Below, one piece after another: positions 16,411 to 25,076 of a DNA stretch of 51,722 bases. The stretch is from Thiocapsa sp. UBA6158 (GTDB lineage Bacteria > Pseudomonadota > Gammaproteobacteria > Chromatiales > Chromatiaceae), in assembly GCF_002423035.1 (NCBI RefSeq), contig NZ_DIUM01000034.1, positions 15,970 to 67,691 on the forward strand. Direction: 5' to 3'. Position 1 is the first letter of the stretch. Each line of letters starts with the position of its first letter. A program made the translations under genes and the position numbers. A model generated the notes under the pieces. That model was given only the letters and a program-made list of their open reading frames with translations. It did no database searches and was not told the DNA's origin.

Positions 16411-18156
16411 ATGAGCCATGCCCCCCGATCCGGAGCCGCCATCTTCTTCGATGTCCTGACCGACATCGGTGTCGAGTATCTGTTCGGCCATACGGGCGGG
16501 GCCGTGATTCCGTTGCATGTCGAGTTGAATCGGCGGATGCGTCGCCGCGATCCGGCACCCAAGTTTATCCTCTGTCGCCAGGAGGGCGGTGCGGGTCATG
16601 CCGCGGAAGGTTATGCCCGCACGAGCGGGCGGGTCGGGGTTGCGATCGCCACCTCCGGACCGGGCGCGACCAATCTGGCCACACCGATCGCGGACGCCTA
16701 CAAGGACTCGATCCCGACGCTCTTCATCACCGGCCAGGTGCCGAGTGCGGCGATCGGCACCGATGCCTTCCAGGAGGTCGACACGGTCGGCTTAACGCGG
16801 CCGATCTCCAAGCACAACTATCTGATCAAAGACGTGCGCGATCTGGAGTGGGTGCTGCGCGAGGCCTATGCGCTGGCGACCCGCGGACGTCCCGGCCCGG
16901 TCGTGGTCGACATCTGCAAGGACGTGCAACTGGCCCAAACGAGCCGAGATCCGAGCGGGCAGAACCCGCCCCGGATCCGTCATCGCGAGCCGATCGCCTT
17001 CGACACGGTCAAGGCCGACGCCATCCTCGCCGCACTGGCCGCCGCCGAGCGCCCGGTCGTGAAGGCCGGCGGCGGGGTCATCCATGCCAACGCGGCAGCG
17101 GCTCTGCGGGCCTTCGCCGAACGCTTCGCCGTGCCGGTCACCACCACCTTCAACGCGCTCGGTGCCCTGCCCTTCGAGCTGCCGCACAATCTCGGCATGC
17201 CGGGCATGCACGGCACCATCCCGGCCAACTATGCCCTGCGCGATGCAGACCTGATCCTCTCGCTCGGCGGGCGGTTCGACGACCGGGTCGCCGTGAAAGG
17301 TTTTGCCACGGGCAAGCGCATCGCCCATGTCGACATCGACCCCTCGGAGATCGACAAGACCATCGCGACCGATCTGCACCTGGTCGCGGAGCTCGGGGAC
17401 TTCTTCGAACACGCCTTGAGCACCGGTCAGGCCGCCGACCATCACGACTGGCTGGCCCAAATCGCGCAATGGCGCGAGCAGATGCCCAAGCCCTACGGCC
17501 GGTCCGAATACATCAAGCCACAGGCCGTCGTGGAGATCATCTCCGAGCTGACCGCGGGCGACGCGACCCTGGTCACGGGTGTCGGCCAGCATCAGATGTG
17601 GTCGGCGCAGTATTATCGCTTCCGCCGGCCGCGCCAGTGGATCAGCTCGGGCGGGCTCGGGACCATGGGCTTCGGTCTGCCCGCGGCCATCGGCGCCTGG
17701 TTCGCCGACCCGGTCCACCCGCTCGTCCTGATCGACGGCGACGGCAGTTTTCAAATGAACATCCAGGAGCTCGGCACCCTGGTCGCCAACCGGATCCCGC
17801 TCAAGATCTTCGTCCTGAACAACAGCTTTCTCGGGATGGTCCGCCAGTGGGAAGACATGATGGACGAGGGCCATCATTACGAGACCTGTCTCGCCCGCGA
17901 CGCGAGCTGCGACCCGGACTGCATGGACCTGGACCAGACCTGTCGGCGTCAGATCCCGAACCTGACCGGCCTCAAATATGTCTATCCGCGCCTCAAAACC
18001 CAGCGCATCAAGCATCCGAAGGATCTGCGCGAGGGCATTGCTCAAGCGCTGGCCGAGCCCGGCCCGGTCCTGGTCGATGTCTGGGTCGACAAGGCCGAGA
18101 ACGTCATCCCCATGGTGCGCCCCGGCCATCGCCTCGACCAGATGATCGAATCCTGA
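16411..18156 (+). CDS. ilvB: Acetolactate synthase large-subunit-like ThDP enzyme
   Basis: About 581 residues with the three ThDP-enzyme domains. The N-terminal catalytic Glu lies in CRQEGGAGHAAEGYART and the middle FAD-type domain carries GGRFDDRV. The C-terminal ThDP/Mg motif starts GDGSFQMNIQEL and closes at NN. Acetolactate synthase condenses pyruvate for branched-chain amino acid synthesis. There is no small regulatory subunit (ilvH) next to it. Residues 491-514 carry four Cys (C493, C500, C504, C511) where ordinary synthases have a short DFxxLA-type segment. I start at ATG 16411; a TTG at 16396 is possible. Another ThDP carboligase activity cannot be excluded. Confidence 0.82.
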   Translation: MSHAPRSGAAIFFDVLTDIGVEYLFGHTGGAVIPLHVELNRRMRRRDPAPKFILCRQEGGAGHAAEGYARTSGRVGVAIATSGPGATNLATPIADAYKDSIPTLFITGQVPSAAIGTDAFQEVDTVGLTRPISKHNYLIKDVRDLEWVLREAYALATRGRPGPVVVDICKDVQLAQTSRDPSGQNPPRIRHREPIAFDTVKADAILAALAAAERPVVKAGGGVIHANAAAALRAFAERFAVPVTTTFNALGALPFELPHNLGMPGMHGTIPANYALRDADLILSLGGRFDDRVAVKGFATGKRIAHVDIDPSEIDKTIATDLHLVAELGDFFEHALSTGQAADHHDWLAQIAQWREQMPKPYGRSEYIKPQAVVEIISELTAGDATLVTGVGQHQMWSAQYYRFRRPRQWISSGGLGTMGFGLPAAIGAWFADPVHPLVLIDGDGSFQMNIQELGTLVANRIPLKIFVLNNSFLGMVRQWEDMMDEGHHYETCLARDASCDPDCMDLDQTCRRQIPNLTGLKYVYPRLKTQRIKHPKDLREGIAQALAEPGPVLVDVWVDKAENVIPMVRPGHRLDQMIES

Positions 18157-18210
18157 GCCGACGTCGCCCCAGCCTTAGAATCCATTCGCATCAGTCAAAA
18201 GGAGACCGCG

Positions 18211-19263
18211 ATGCCTACCCCACACTGGCGTTCCGTGCCGCGCACGGCCGCAACCGACACCATCTACGGGCTCGCTCTGAGCCCCGACGGACAGCGCCTG
18301 GCCACCGCGAGCTGGGACAGCCTGGTCAAGATCTGGGACCTCGCCGCCGGGCGTGTCGAGCATGCGATGCAGGGTCACGACGGGCGCGTCTACACCGTGC
18401 GCTTCCACCCCGCCGGCCACTGGGTCGCCTCGGGCGGTACAGACACCACCGTGCGACTCTGGGACGTCGCCACAGGTGCTGCACTCTGGAGCCAAAGCGG
18501 GCACAGCAGCCTGGTCTACAGCGTCGACTTCCAGCCCGGCGGCGAGCTGCTGGCCTCCGGAAGCGAAGACGGCACCATCTGCATCTGGACATCCGCCGAC
18601 GGCACCCTGGTGCGCACCATCGAGGGACATCCGCAATACGTGCAGGGCGTGGTCTTCTCGATCGACGGCACACGTCTGGTCTCGGGCAGCCGCGACTGCA
18701 CCATGGCGGTCTGGGATGTCGCCTCCGGGGAGGAGCTGCTGCGCCTCGACGTCATCAACAACGGCATCAACAGCACCCAGTTCAGCCCGGACGGAACCCG
18801 GCTCCTGCTGAGCAACGTCGACGGCTCGATCGGTCTGTGGGACCTCGAGAAGGGCGGACTCATCATGGAGATGGAGGAGCACACCTACCCGGCGTGGAGT
18901 GCCGTCTTCAGCCCGGACGGCAAGACCATCGCCTCGGGCAGCGCGGACAAGACGATCGTGCTGTGGGACGCCGTCACCGGCGCGGAGATGTCGCGCCTGA
19001 CCGGACACGAAAAGGACGTCTACTGCGTCGCCTTCAGCCCGGACGGCAAGTGGCTCTACTCCGGCAGCGTCGACAAGCACATCCGGGCCTGGAGCCTGGA
19101 CAGCAGCGACCCGCGTTGGGAGACGCTCAGCACCGCCTGGCAGACCGCCGAGGCGGAGGACGCGAAGGCCGCGGCCGACACCGCGCAGTCGCTGGCCGAG
19201 CAAACGCCGGCGAAGGCACCTGCATCGGGACTCTTCGGACGGCTGTTCGGCGGCAAGCGCTGA
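18211..19263 (+). CDS. Seven-bladed WD40 repeat protein
   Basis: 350 residues with seven WD40 repeats. Their ends read SLVKIWDL, TTVRLWDV, GTICIWTS, CTMAVWDV, GSIGLWDL, KTIVLWDA and KHIRAWSL, enough for one closed propeller over about residues 15-300. An Ala-rich linker follows and the protein ends SGLFGRLFGGKR. There is no signal peptide, so it is a cytoplasmic scaffold by inference. The ribosome site AAAAGGAG precedes the ATG. It lies 54 bases after the acetolactate synthase-like gene on the same strand and may be cotranscribed. The partner is unknown. Confidence 0.9.
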   Translation: MPTPHWRSVPRTAATDTIYGLALSPDGQRLATASWDSLVKIWDLAAGRVEHAMQGHDGRVYTVRFHPAGHWVASGGTDTTVRLWDVATGAALWSQSGHSSLVYSVDFQPGGELLASGSEDGTICIWTSADGTLVRTIEGHPQYVQGVVFSIDGTRLVSGSRDCTMAVWDVASGEELLRLDVINNGINSTQFSPDGTRLLLSNVDGSIGLWDLEKGGLIMEMEEHTYPAWSAVFSPDGKTIASGSADKTIVLWDAVTGAEMSRLTGHEKDVYCVAFSPDGKWLYSGSVDKHIRAWSLDSSDPRWETLSTAWQTAEAEDAKAAADTAQSLAEQTPAKAPASGLFGRLFGGKR

Positions 19264-19450
19264 CAACCGCGGTTTAGAGATCGAGAACGGTCGTGTTAGC
19301 CTCGGCCCATCATGGCGACAGCGACCGCATCGTTCCAACGTCGGATGCGCGGATGCCGGTCAATTCGTCGGTGAAAGACGGGCCGACGCGCGTTTCTGAT
19401 GCGTTGCGATTTCGACACGTCGTTGTCGGTGGCCGCTCTGAATTCAGAGA

Positions 19451-19462
19451 CACTGATCAGTG
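19451..19462. promoter_or_regulatory. Perfect 12-bp palindrome, possible operator
   Basis: CACTGATCAGTG lies in a lower-GC stretch about 50 bases upstream of the solute-binding lipoprotein start. No other gene lies between. Its position suits an operator for the three-gene signalling operon, but no regulator can be named. Confidence 0.35.
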
Positions 19463-19512
19463 ACACTCATGACCTAAGCCGATCGTCAAATAAATATAAG
19501 GAAATTAGCGAG

Positions 19513-20475
19513 ATGAATCGCAATTTTCAAAAGGGCGGCTGGGCTCTCGTGGCATTGCTCTTGCTGCTGGTCGGCTGCGGTCAGCAATCCACCCAGTTAC
19601 TGGATATCGGTACCAATGTGTGGCCGGGTTATGAGCCGGGCCATATCGCCGCCTCGGAAGGTCTGTTCGGGGAGGCGCCGCTGCGCATGCGCCAGTTCAC
19701 CTCCGCCACCGAGGTGCTGCGCGCCTTCCGCGCCGACGCGATCGACGTCGCTGCCCTGACGATCGATGAGCTGCTGCAACTGGCGCAGGACGGCATAGAC
19801 GTGGTGGTGATCCTGGTCACCAATATCTCCGATGGCGCGGATGCCATCCTCGCCCGCCCGGAGCTTGAATCGGTCAGCGCACTGAGTGGCCGGCGCGTCG
19901 CGGTCGAGAATACCGCGCTCGGCGCCTATGTGCTGGCCCGCGCCTTGGAGATTGGGGGTGTGGACCCAGCCCGCGTCGAGATCCTGTCCATCACGGTGGA
20001 CGAGTCGGTCGAGGTCTACACCGCCGGCCGGGCCGACGCGGTCGTCACCTTCGAGCCGTTCCGCGCCAAGTTGCTCGAGACCGGCGCCCGGCAGATCTTC
20101 TCGAGCGCCGAGATGCCGAACGAGATCGTCGACGTGCTGGTCACCCGTCGCAGCACACTGGAGACGCACGCCAAGACACTGCGGGCGCTGGTCACGGGCT
20201 GGCTGGCGGCGGTCGAGCTGATCCGCACCGAGCCCGAGCGTGCCGGCCTGCTCATGGCCGAGCGCCTGGACCTGGCCCCCGCGGAGGCGCTGGCCGCCTT
20301 CGACGGCCTGCGTCTGCCCGACGCCGCCGCCAACCGCGCCATGCTCGACGGCCCGGAGCCCGAGCTAAGTACCGCAGCCCGCCAGATCAGCGCCCTGCTC
20401 GCCGACAAGGGACTGCTCGGGAGCGAGGTCGACGTGGACGGCCTGTTCGACGGCCGCCTCATCCCCGAGTCCTGA
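19513..20475 (+). CDS. Solute-binding lipoprotein, NrtA/SsuA/ThiY-like
   Basis: 320 residues starting MNRNFQKGGWALVALLLLLVGCG. The lipobox LVGC puts the acylated Cys near residue 23. The mature part is a type II periplasmic binding fold: NVWPGYEPGHIAASEGLFGE, VDVAALT-like hinge, VAVENTALGAYVLARAL, FEPFRAKLLETGA. Homologues bind nitrate, sulfonates, taurine or pyrimidine precursors; the ligand is unknown. The start at 19513 follows AAGGAAATTAGCGAG. No permease or ATPase follows; instead a histidine kinase begins three bases after the stop, which suggests the protein acts as the kinase's ligand sensor. Confidence 0.85.
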   Translation: MNRNFQKGGWALVALLLLLVGCGQQSTQLLDIGTNVWPGYEPGHIAASEGLFGEAPLRMRQFTSATEVLRAFRADAIDVAALTIDELLQLAQDGIDVVVILVTNISDGADAILARPELESVSALSGRRVAVENTALGAYVLARALEIGGVDPARVEILSITVDESVEVYTAGRADAVVTFEPFRAKLLETGARQIFSSAEMPNEIVDVLVTRRSTLETHAKTLRALVTGWLAAVELIRTEPERAGLLMAERLDLAPAEALAAFDGLRLPDAAANRAMLDGPEPELSTAARQISALLADKGLLGSEVDVDGLFDGRLIPES

Positions 20476-20477
20476 CC

Positions 20478-22532
20478 GTGCCGGGCTGGGTCAGCATCCG
20501 ACTGCTCGCGCCCGCGGTGGCGACCCTGCTGGCACTCGGTGCGATCCTGGTCGAGTACCTCTCGCTGTCCTCTCGGCTGACCGCCGCGGAGCAGAAGAGC
20601 GCGCTCCAGACCCTGCGCTACAGCGCGCTGCAGACCCAGGGGGCGGTGAACCGCGAGCTGCGGCGGGCCGACGATCTCGTCAGCGTCCAGCAGATCCTCT
20701 CGGAGCTCTACTTCCAGCCGCTGGTGGTCGATGCGCTGGTGCTCGACGCCGCGAACAAGGTGCTGGCGGCCAGTAACCGCAGCCTGCGCGGCTTGTCACT
20801 GAGTCAGCTCGACCTGGTCAGCCCACGCGATATCGCCCGGATCCGTCAGAGCCACAGCGGGGAGGTCTTGGCCGAGGGCGAGGCGGCCCGTGCACTCGGG
20901 ATCTTTCCGATCGTTCTGCCCCAGAGGGACGCCGAGCATCTGCACGCCCCGCAGGGCGTCCTGGTGATCGTCTTCGACTACAGCGAGCGCCTGCAGGCGG
21001 TGCAGGCCAACATCCGTCAGGCCACCCTGCAGAGCGCGCTGGGGATCGCCGGCACCATCCTGCTGCTCAGCCTCGCCCTGCACTTCGCGATTACGCGCAG
21101 GGTCACGCAGATCGTCAACGCCGCCGACCAATATCTGGCCGGCGCCGTGGCCAGCCGCGCACGACTGCGCGGCAGTGACGAGATCGGCGTGATCGGCCAG
21201 GCCTTCGACCGCGTCGCAGATGCCGCGGAGGCCGCCAAGGATAGCCTGCGCGAGCTGAACAAGGAGCTGGAATCGCGGGTGGAGCAGCGGACCGCGGAGC
21301 TGCGGGCCGAGGTCGAGGAGCGGCGGACCGCCGAGCGGGAGCTGGCCGTGAGTCAGGGCCAGCTCCGCGCCATTCTGGACACCGCCGCCGATGCGGTGAT
21401 CGCGATCGACGGCGCCGGAATGGTGCACGAATTCAACTCTGCGGCCGAGCGCATCTTCGGTTGGCGCGTGGAGGAGATGATCGGCACCCCGGTCACCCGC
21501 CTCATGCCGAGTGACACGGCGGCTGTGCACCAACAGCATGTGCAGCAATTCCAGAAAACCAGTGATCCAAGGGTCATGGGCAAGGAACGCGAGATCCTGG
21601 CCCAGCGGCGCGACGGCAGCCTGTTTCCGCTCGAGTTGACGCTGAACGCCAGCCAGATCGACGGCCAGACGCTCTACATCGGGGTCGGCCGCGACATCAC
21701 TGCGCGCCGGGAGGCCGAGGCCGCCCTTGCAGCGGCACAGGACTCGCTGCTGCAGGCCGAGAGGATGGCTGCACTTGGCCACCTGGTGGCTGGCGTCGCG
21801 CATGAGGTGAACACCCCGATCGGCATCGGTGTGACCGCGGCCAGCCATCTGCGCGAGACCGCCGAGGCCTTCGAGGTCAGATACCGCGAGGGCGGCATGC
21901 GTCGCAGCGATCTCGAGGACTTCCTGCGCGTCGCCCGCCAATCCACCGGGATCCTGGAGGCCAACCTGTTCCGCGCCTCCGAGCTGATCCGTGGCTTCAA
22001 GCAGGTGGCGGTCGATCAGTCCGGCGAGGAGATCCGCGAGCTGGACCTGGCCGAGTATCTGGAGGAGATCCTCACCAGTCTGCGGCCCAATCTGAAGAAA
22101 CGGCCAATCCGGGTCATCACCGAGATCCCGCCCAAACTTCGAGTGACCATGCAGGCCGGCGCCCTGGCGCAGATCATCACCAACCTGGTGATGAACTCGC
22201 TGCTCCATGCGTTCGATCCGGAGACCCCCGGGCAGATCCGCATCGCGGCCGCGCTCAACGGCGACCGGGTCGAGCTCGACTACAGCGACGATGGCAGGGG
22301 CATGGACGGGCAAACCCTCCGCCGGATGTTCGACCCCTTCTTCACCACCAAGCGCAACGCCGGCGGCAGCGGCCTCGGCATGCACATCGTCTTCAACCTG
22401 GCGACCCAGGCCCTGCAGGGCTCCATCCGCTGCGAGAGTAGCCCCGGCAACGGCGCCCGCTTCTGGCTCGACTTCCCGGCGCGCCCCCTGCAGGGCACGG
22501 CGTCGCCAAGCGCCGAGAACATGCAGTCATGA
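20478..22532 (+). CDS. PAS-domain membrane histidine kinase
   Basis: 684 residues from a GTG start. A transmembrane helix (about 8-30) and a periplasmic region of about 150 residues precede a second helix (about 185-207). HAMP (to about 260), a Glu-rich coiled coil, and PAS (about 290-415, VIAIDGAGMVHEFNSAAERI) come next. The kinase core has phospho-His in LVAGVAHEVNTP, an N box (IITNLVMNSLLHAF), and G boxes DDGRGMDG and GGSGLGMHIVFN. The structure is complete. It sits between the binding lipoprotein (3 bases) and the receiver-HD-GYP gene (4-base ATGA overlap), so the three genes are tightly coupled and it is the obvious phosphodonor of that regulator. Confidence 0.92.
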   Translation: MPGWVSIRLLAPAVATLLALGAILVEYLSLSSRLTAAEQKSALQTLRYSALQTQGAVNRELRRADDLVSVQQILSELYFQPLVVDALVLDAANKVLAASNRSLRGLSLSQLDLVSPRDIARIRQSHSGEVLAEGEAARALGIFPIVLPQRDAEHLHAPQGVLVIVFDYSERLQAVQANIRQATLQSALGIAGTILLLSLALHFAITRRVTQIVNAADQYLAGAVASRARLRGSDEIGVIGQAFDRVADAAEAAKDSLRELNKELESRVEQRTAELRAEVEERRTAERELAVSQGQLRAILDTAADAVIAIDGAGMVHEFNSAAERIFGWRVEEMIGTPVTRLMPSDTAAVHQQHVQQFQKTSDPRVMGKEREILAQRRDGSLFPLELTLNASQIDGQTLYIGVGRDITARREAEAALAAAQDSLLQAERMAALGHLVAGVAHEVNTPIGIGVTAASHLRETAEAFEVRYREGGMRRSDLEDFLRVARQSTGILEANLFRASELIRGFKQVAVDQSGEEIRELDLAEYLEEILTSLRPNLKKRPIRVITEIPPKLRVTMQAGALAQIITNLVMNSLLHAFDPETPGQIRIAAALNGDRVELDYSDDGRGMDGQTLRRMFDPFFTTKRNAGGSGLGMHIVFNLATQALQGSIRCESSPGNGARFWLDFPARPLQGTASPSAENMQS

Positions 22533-24097
22533 ACAACGACAATGACGACCTGAACCTCCTGTTCGCCGAGGAAGACGACCCGCCGGCACCCAAGGCACAC
22601 ACCAGCCCCCCATGGAAGATCATGATCGTGGACGACGAGCCCGCGATGCATGAGGTGACCACCCTGGCGCTCAACGGCATTCGCTTCCATGACCGGGATC
22701 TGAGCTTCATCCACTGCTATTCGGGTGCCGATGCCCGCGAGGCCATCCTCCAGCACCCGGATACCGTCATGATGTTGCTCGACGTGGTGATGGAGTCCGA
22801 TCACGCCGGTTTGGATGTCGCACGTTACGTCCGCGAAGTGGCCCGCAACCAGAGGGTCCGGATCGTGCTGCGCACCGGTCAGCCCGGCCAGGCCCCCGAG
22901 CGCCGGGTGATCGTCGACTACGACATCAACGACTACAAGGAAAAGACCGAGCTCACCGCCAGCAAACTCTTCACACTGGTTTATTCCTGTCTGCGCGCCT
23001 ACCGCGACATCGAGACCATCGAGCGCAGCAAGCAGGGGCTGGTGCGGGTAATCGAGTCCTCGGCCGACATCTTCCAGCTCTCCGCGCTGGACCGCTTCGC
23101 CGGCTGTGTGCTCGAGCAGCTCGCCGCCCTGCTCGGCGCGGACCCCGGAGTACTCTACCTCGCGGGCAAGAGCGAGCTCAACGGACTGGCCGCGCAGTTG
23201 GATACCGGGGTCTGGCAGGCGATTGCCGGCACCGGTGACTATCGCGCGGTCCAAGGCAAACCGATCGACAACCTGCTCGACGATGACCACCTCGCGCTCT
23301 TGAAGCAGGCGCAGGAGACACGGAGGAATGTGTTCGCCGACGGGGTATTTGTCGGCTACTTCGAGGACCGGATCGGTCACCACAACCTGCTGCTCGTCGA
23401 CGGCGTCGAGCGCATGGATGCCCTTGAGCAGTCCCTGGTGAACATGTTCACCCGCAATGTCTCGATCGCCTTCGAGAACGTGCATCTGCACAAAGACATC
23501 GAGGAGACCCAGTCGGAGATCGTCTACATGCTGGGAGAGGCGGTGGAGCGGCGTTCTCGCGAGACCGGCTACCATGTCAAGCGGGTGGCGGAGATCTCAC
23601 GGCTGCTCGGCCTATCGATCGGCATGAGCGCGGAGGAGGCCGAGGTGCTGCGACTCGCCTCGCCGCTGCATGACCTCGGCAAGATCGCCATCCCGGACGC
23701 CATCCTCAACAAGCCTGGCCGGCATACCCCGGAGGAGCAGGTGATCATGCGCACGCATGCCGAGATCGGTTACCAGATGCTGCGCAACTCCAAGCGGCGC
23801 ATTCTGCAGGCCGCGGCGATCATCGCCCACGAGCACCATGAGCGCTGGGACGGCGCGGGCTATCCCAGGGGGCTGGCCGGCGATGACATTCACATCTATG
23901 GTCGCATCACCGCCGTAGCGGACATCTTCGACGCACTCGGCAGCCCCCGTTGCTACAAGGATGCCTGGCCGCTGGAGAAAATCCAGGCACTGTTCACCGA
24001 GGAGCGAGGCCGCCACTTCGACCCGACCCTGGTCGATATCCTGTTCGACAAGCTCGACGAGCTCATCGCCATTCGTGAACGCTTGCCGGATCAATAA
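22529..24097 (+). CDS. Response regulator with DUF3369 and HD-GYP c-di-GMP phosphodiesterase
   Basis: 522 residues. Receiver at about 30-155 (MIVDDEPAMHEV, phospho-Asp in MLLDVVMES), DUF3369 GAF-like region at about 165-335, HD-GYP at about 345-520. The HD pair lies in SPLHDLGKIAIPD (about 381-382) and the GYP motif in HHERWDGAGYPRGL (about 443). These residues predict an active phosphodiesterase that cleaves c-di-GMP to pGpG or GMP when the receiver is phosphorylated. The ATG overlaps the stop codon of the kinase gene. With the upstream lipoprotein this makes a pathway from periplasmic ligand to c-di-GMP level. Confidence 0.92.
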   Translation: MNNDNDDLNLLFAEEDDPPAPKAHTSPPWKIMIVDDEPAMHEVTTLALNGIRFHDRDLSFIHCYSGADAREAILQHPDTVMMLLDVVMESDHAGLDVARYVREVARNQRVRIVLRTGQPGQAPERRVIVDYDINDYKEKTELTASKLFTLVYSCLRAYRDIETIERSKQGLVRVIESSADIFQLSALDRFAGCVLEQLAALLGADPGVLYLAGKSELNGLAAQLDTGVWQAIAGTGDYRAVQGKPIDNLLDDDHLALLKQAQETRRNVFADGVFVGYFEDRIGHHNLLLVDGVERMDALEQSLVNMFTRNVSIAFENVHLHKDIEETQSEIVYMLGEAVERRSRETGYHVKRVAEISRLLGLSIGMSAEEAEVLRLASPLHDLGKIAIPDAILNKPGRHTPEEQVIMRTHAEIGYQMLRNSKRRILQAAAIIAHEHHERWDGAGYPRGLAGDDIHIYGRITAVADIFDALGSPRCYKDAWPLEKIQALFTEERGRHFDPTLVDILFDKLDELIAIRERLPDQ

Positions 24098-24143
24098 ACT
24101 CATCCCATCGCGTGAACCGCCATTCCCTGTGAGGCATAGCGGC

Positions 24144-24293
24144 CTAAGCACAGGTGCCGCGATTGCCGAGGATCCTGGTGTGCTCCTGCATGTCGATGCC
24201 GCCCGGTCGGCAGGAAAGTTTCACATCGATCTTTCACAGATCCCCATCGACCTGCTCTCGTTGTCGGCCCATAAGTTCCATGGACCTAAGGGG
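24144..24293 (+). pseudogene. Cysteine desulfurase (NifS/IscS) fragment
   Basis: Fifty codons read GVLLHVDAARSAGKFHIDL, then IPIDLLSLSAHKFHGPKG. This is the cofactor region of NifS/IscS-type cysteine desulfurases including the PLP-binding Lys of SAHK. Nothing recognisable of the remaining roughly 340 residues is present on either side; the flanking codons in the same frame do not match the family. There is no start codon or ribosome site. The 196 bases after it to the vsr gene hold only short open frames that I do not recognise. Confidence 0.65.
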
Positions 24294-24489
24294 TCAGATG
24301 TCTGTTTGTTCGAGATCGCCCCCGATTGCGGATGCGACCGCTCATTTTCGGTGGCGGGCAGGAGTTCGGCTTGCTTCGAGCACGCAGGCTTACTCTCCGA
24401 ACAGGTCGTTGATGATCTCGCCTGACCATCTTGAACTGCCGAAGCATGGCAACTCCGCTCTCGACCACCCCGTTGCTTGGCTCATGCAT

Positions 24490-25038
24490 TCACCCTTCTT
24501 GATCCGGATCCTCGTCGAGTTGCCTTGGGCCGATCCGGTAGCGTCGCTTCTCTTCGGCGACCTGCAGTAGCCGGCGCGGATCGAGCGTCCCGACGTCGAA
24601 GCCGCCGTCCTCCTGAACGGCAGCTCCCTCGGTCAATGCCGCAAACACGCGAGACGCGACCGCGACCGGATCGCGGTAAAGCTCGCATTCCCACACCACG
24701 ATGACCTTCCAACCCAAGGCATCGAGCGCGGCGACGGCCTCGGCGTCGCGCGCGACATTGCGTTCGAGCTTCTCCTTCCAGAAAGCCGCGTTGGTCCGCG
24801 GCAAGGTCGCCCGTTTGCAATCGGCATGGTGATGCCAGAAGCAGCCGTGCACGAAAACAACGGCGCGATACTTGGGCAGGACCAGATCCGGTCGACCGGG
24901 CAAGCCGCCGCCGCCCAGTCGATAGCGAAAGCCGAGCCGATGCAAGGCCGACCGCAGGATCCATTCGGGCTTGGTGTCCTTGCCGACGACCCGGGCCATG
25001 AGACGCGAGCGCCGGGCCGGCGAGAGCTTATCCGTCAT
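24490..25038 (-). CDS. vsr: Very short patch repair (Vsr-type) DNA mismatch endonuclease
   Basis: 182 residues. LSPARRSRLMARVVGKDTKPEW opens as in Vsr. The catalytic region GRPDLVLPKYRAVVFVHGCF then WHHHADC places D51, H64 and H69 as in the E. coli enzyme, with C66, H71 and C74 as likely zinc ligands and a further Cys in VVWECELYRD. Vsr nicks 5' of T in T:G mismatches formed by deamination of 5-methylcytosine. Usual Vsr proteins have about 130-155 residues; this one has a C-terminal extension of about 45. No cytosine methyltransferase gene is in the window, so it is an orphan here. Confidence 0.9.
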   Translation of the reverse strand: MTDKLSPARRSRLMARVVGKDTKPEWILRSALHRLGFRYRLGGGGLPGRPDLVLPKYRAVVFVHGCFWHHHADCKRATLPRTNAAFWKEKLERNVARDAEAVAALDALGWKVIVVWECELYRDPVAVASRVFAALTEGAAVQEDGGFDVGTLDPRRLLQVAEEKRRYRIGPRQLDEDPDQEG

Positions 25039-25076
25039 CGGTCGGGCCGTCCGGTCGTGCGCCGCAGAGCCAAGGA

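Noticed and set aside
24294..24489. Short minus-strand frame ending SGEIINDLFGE near 24386
   Set aside because: The ending vaguely recalls transposase C-termini, but 31 residues without other support are not enough to call a mobile element.
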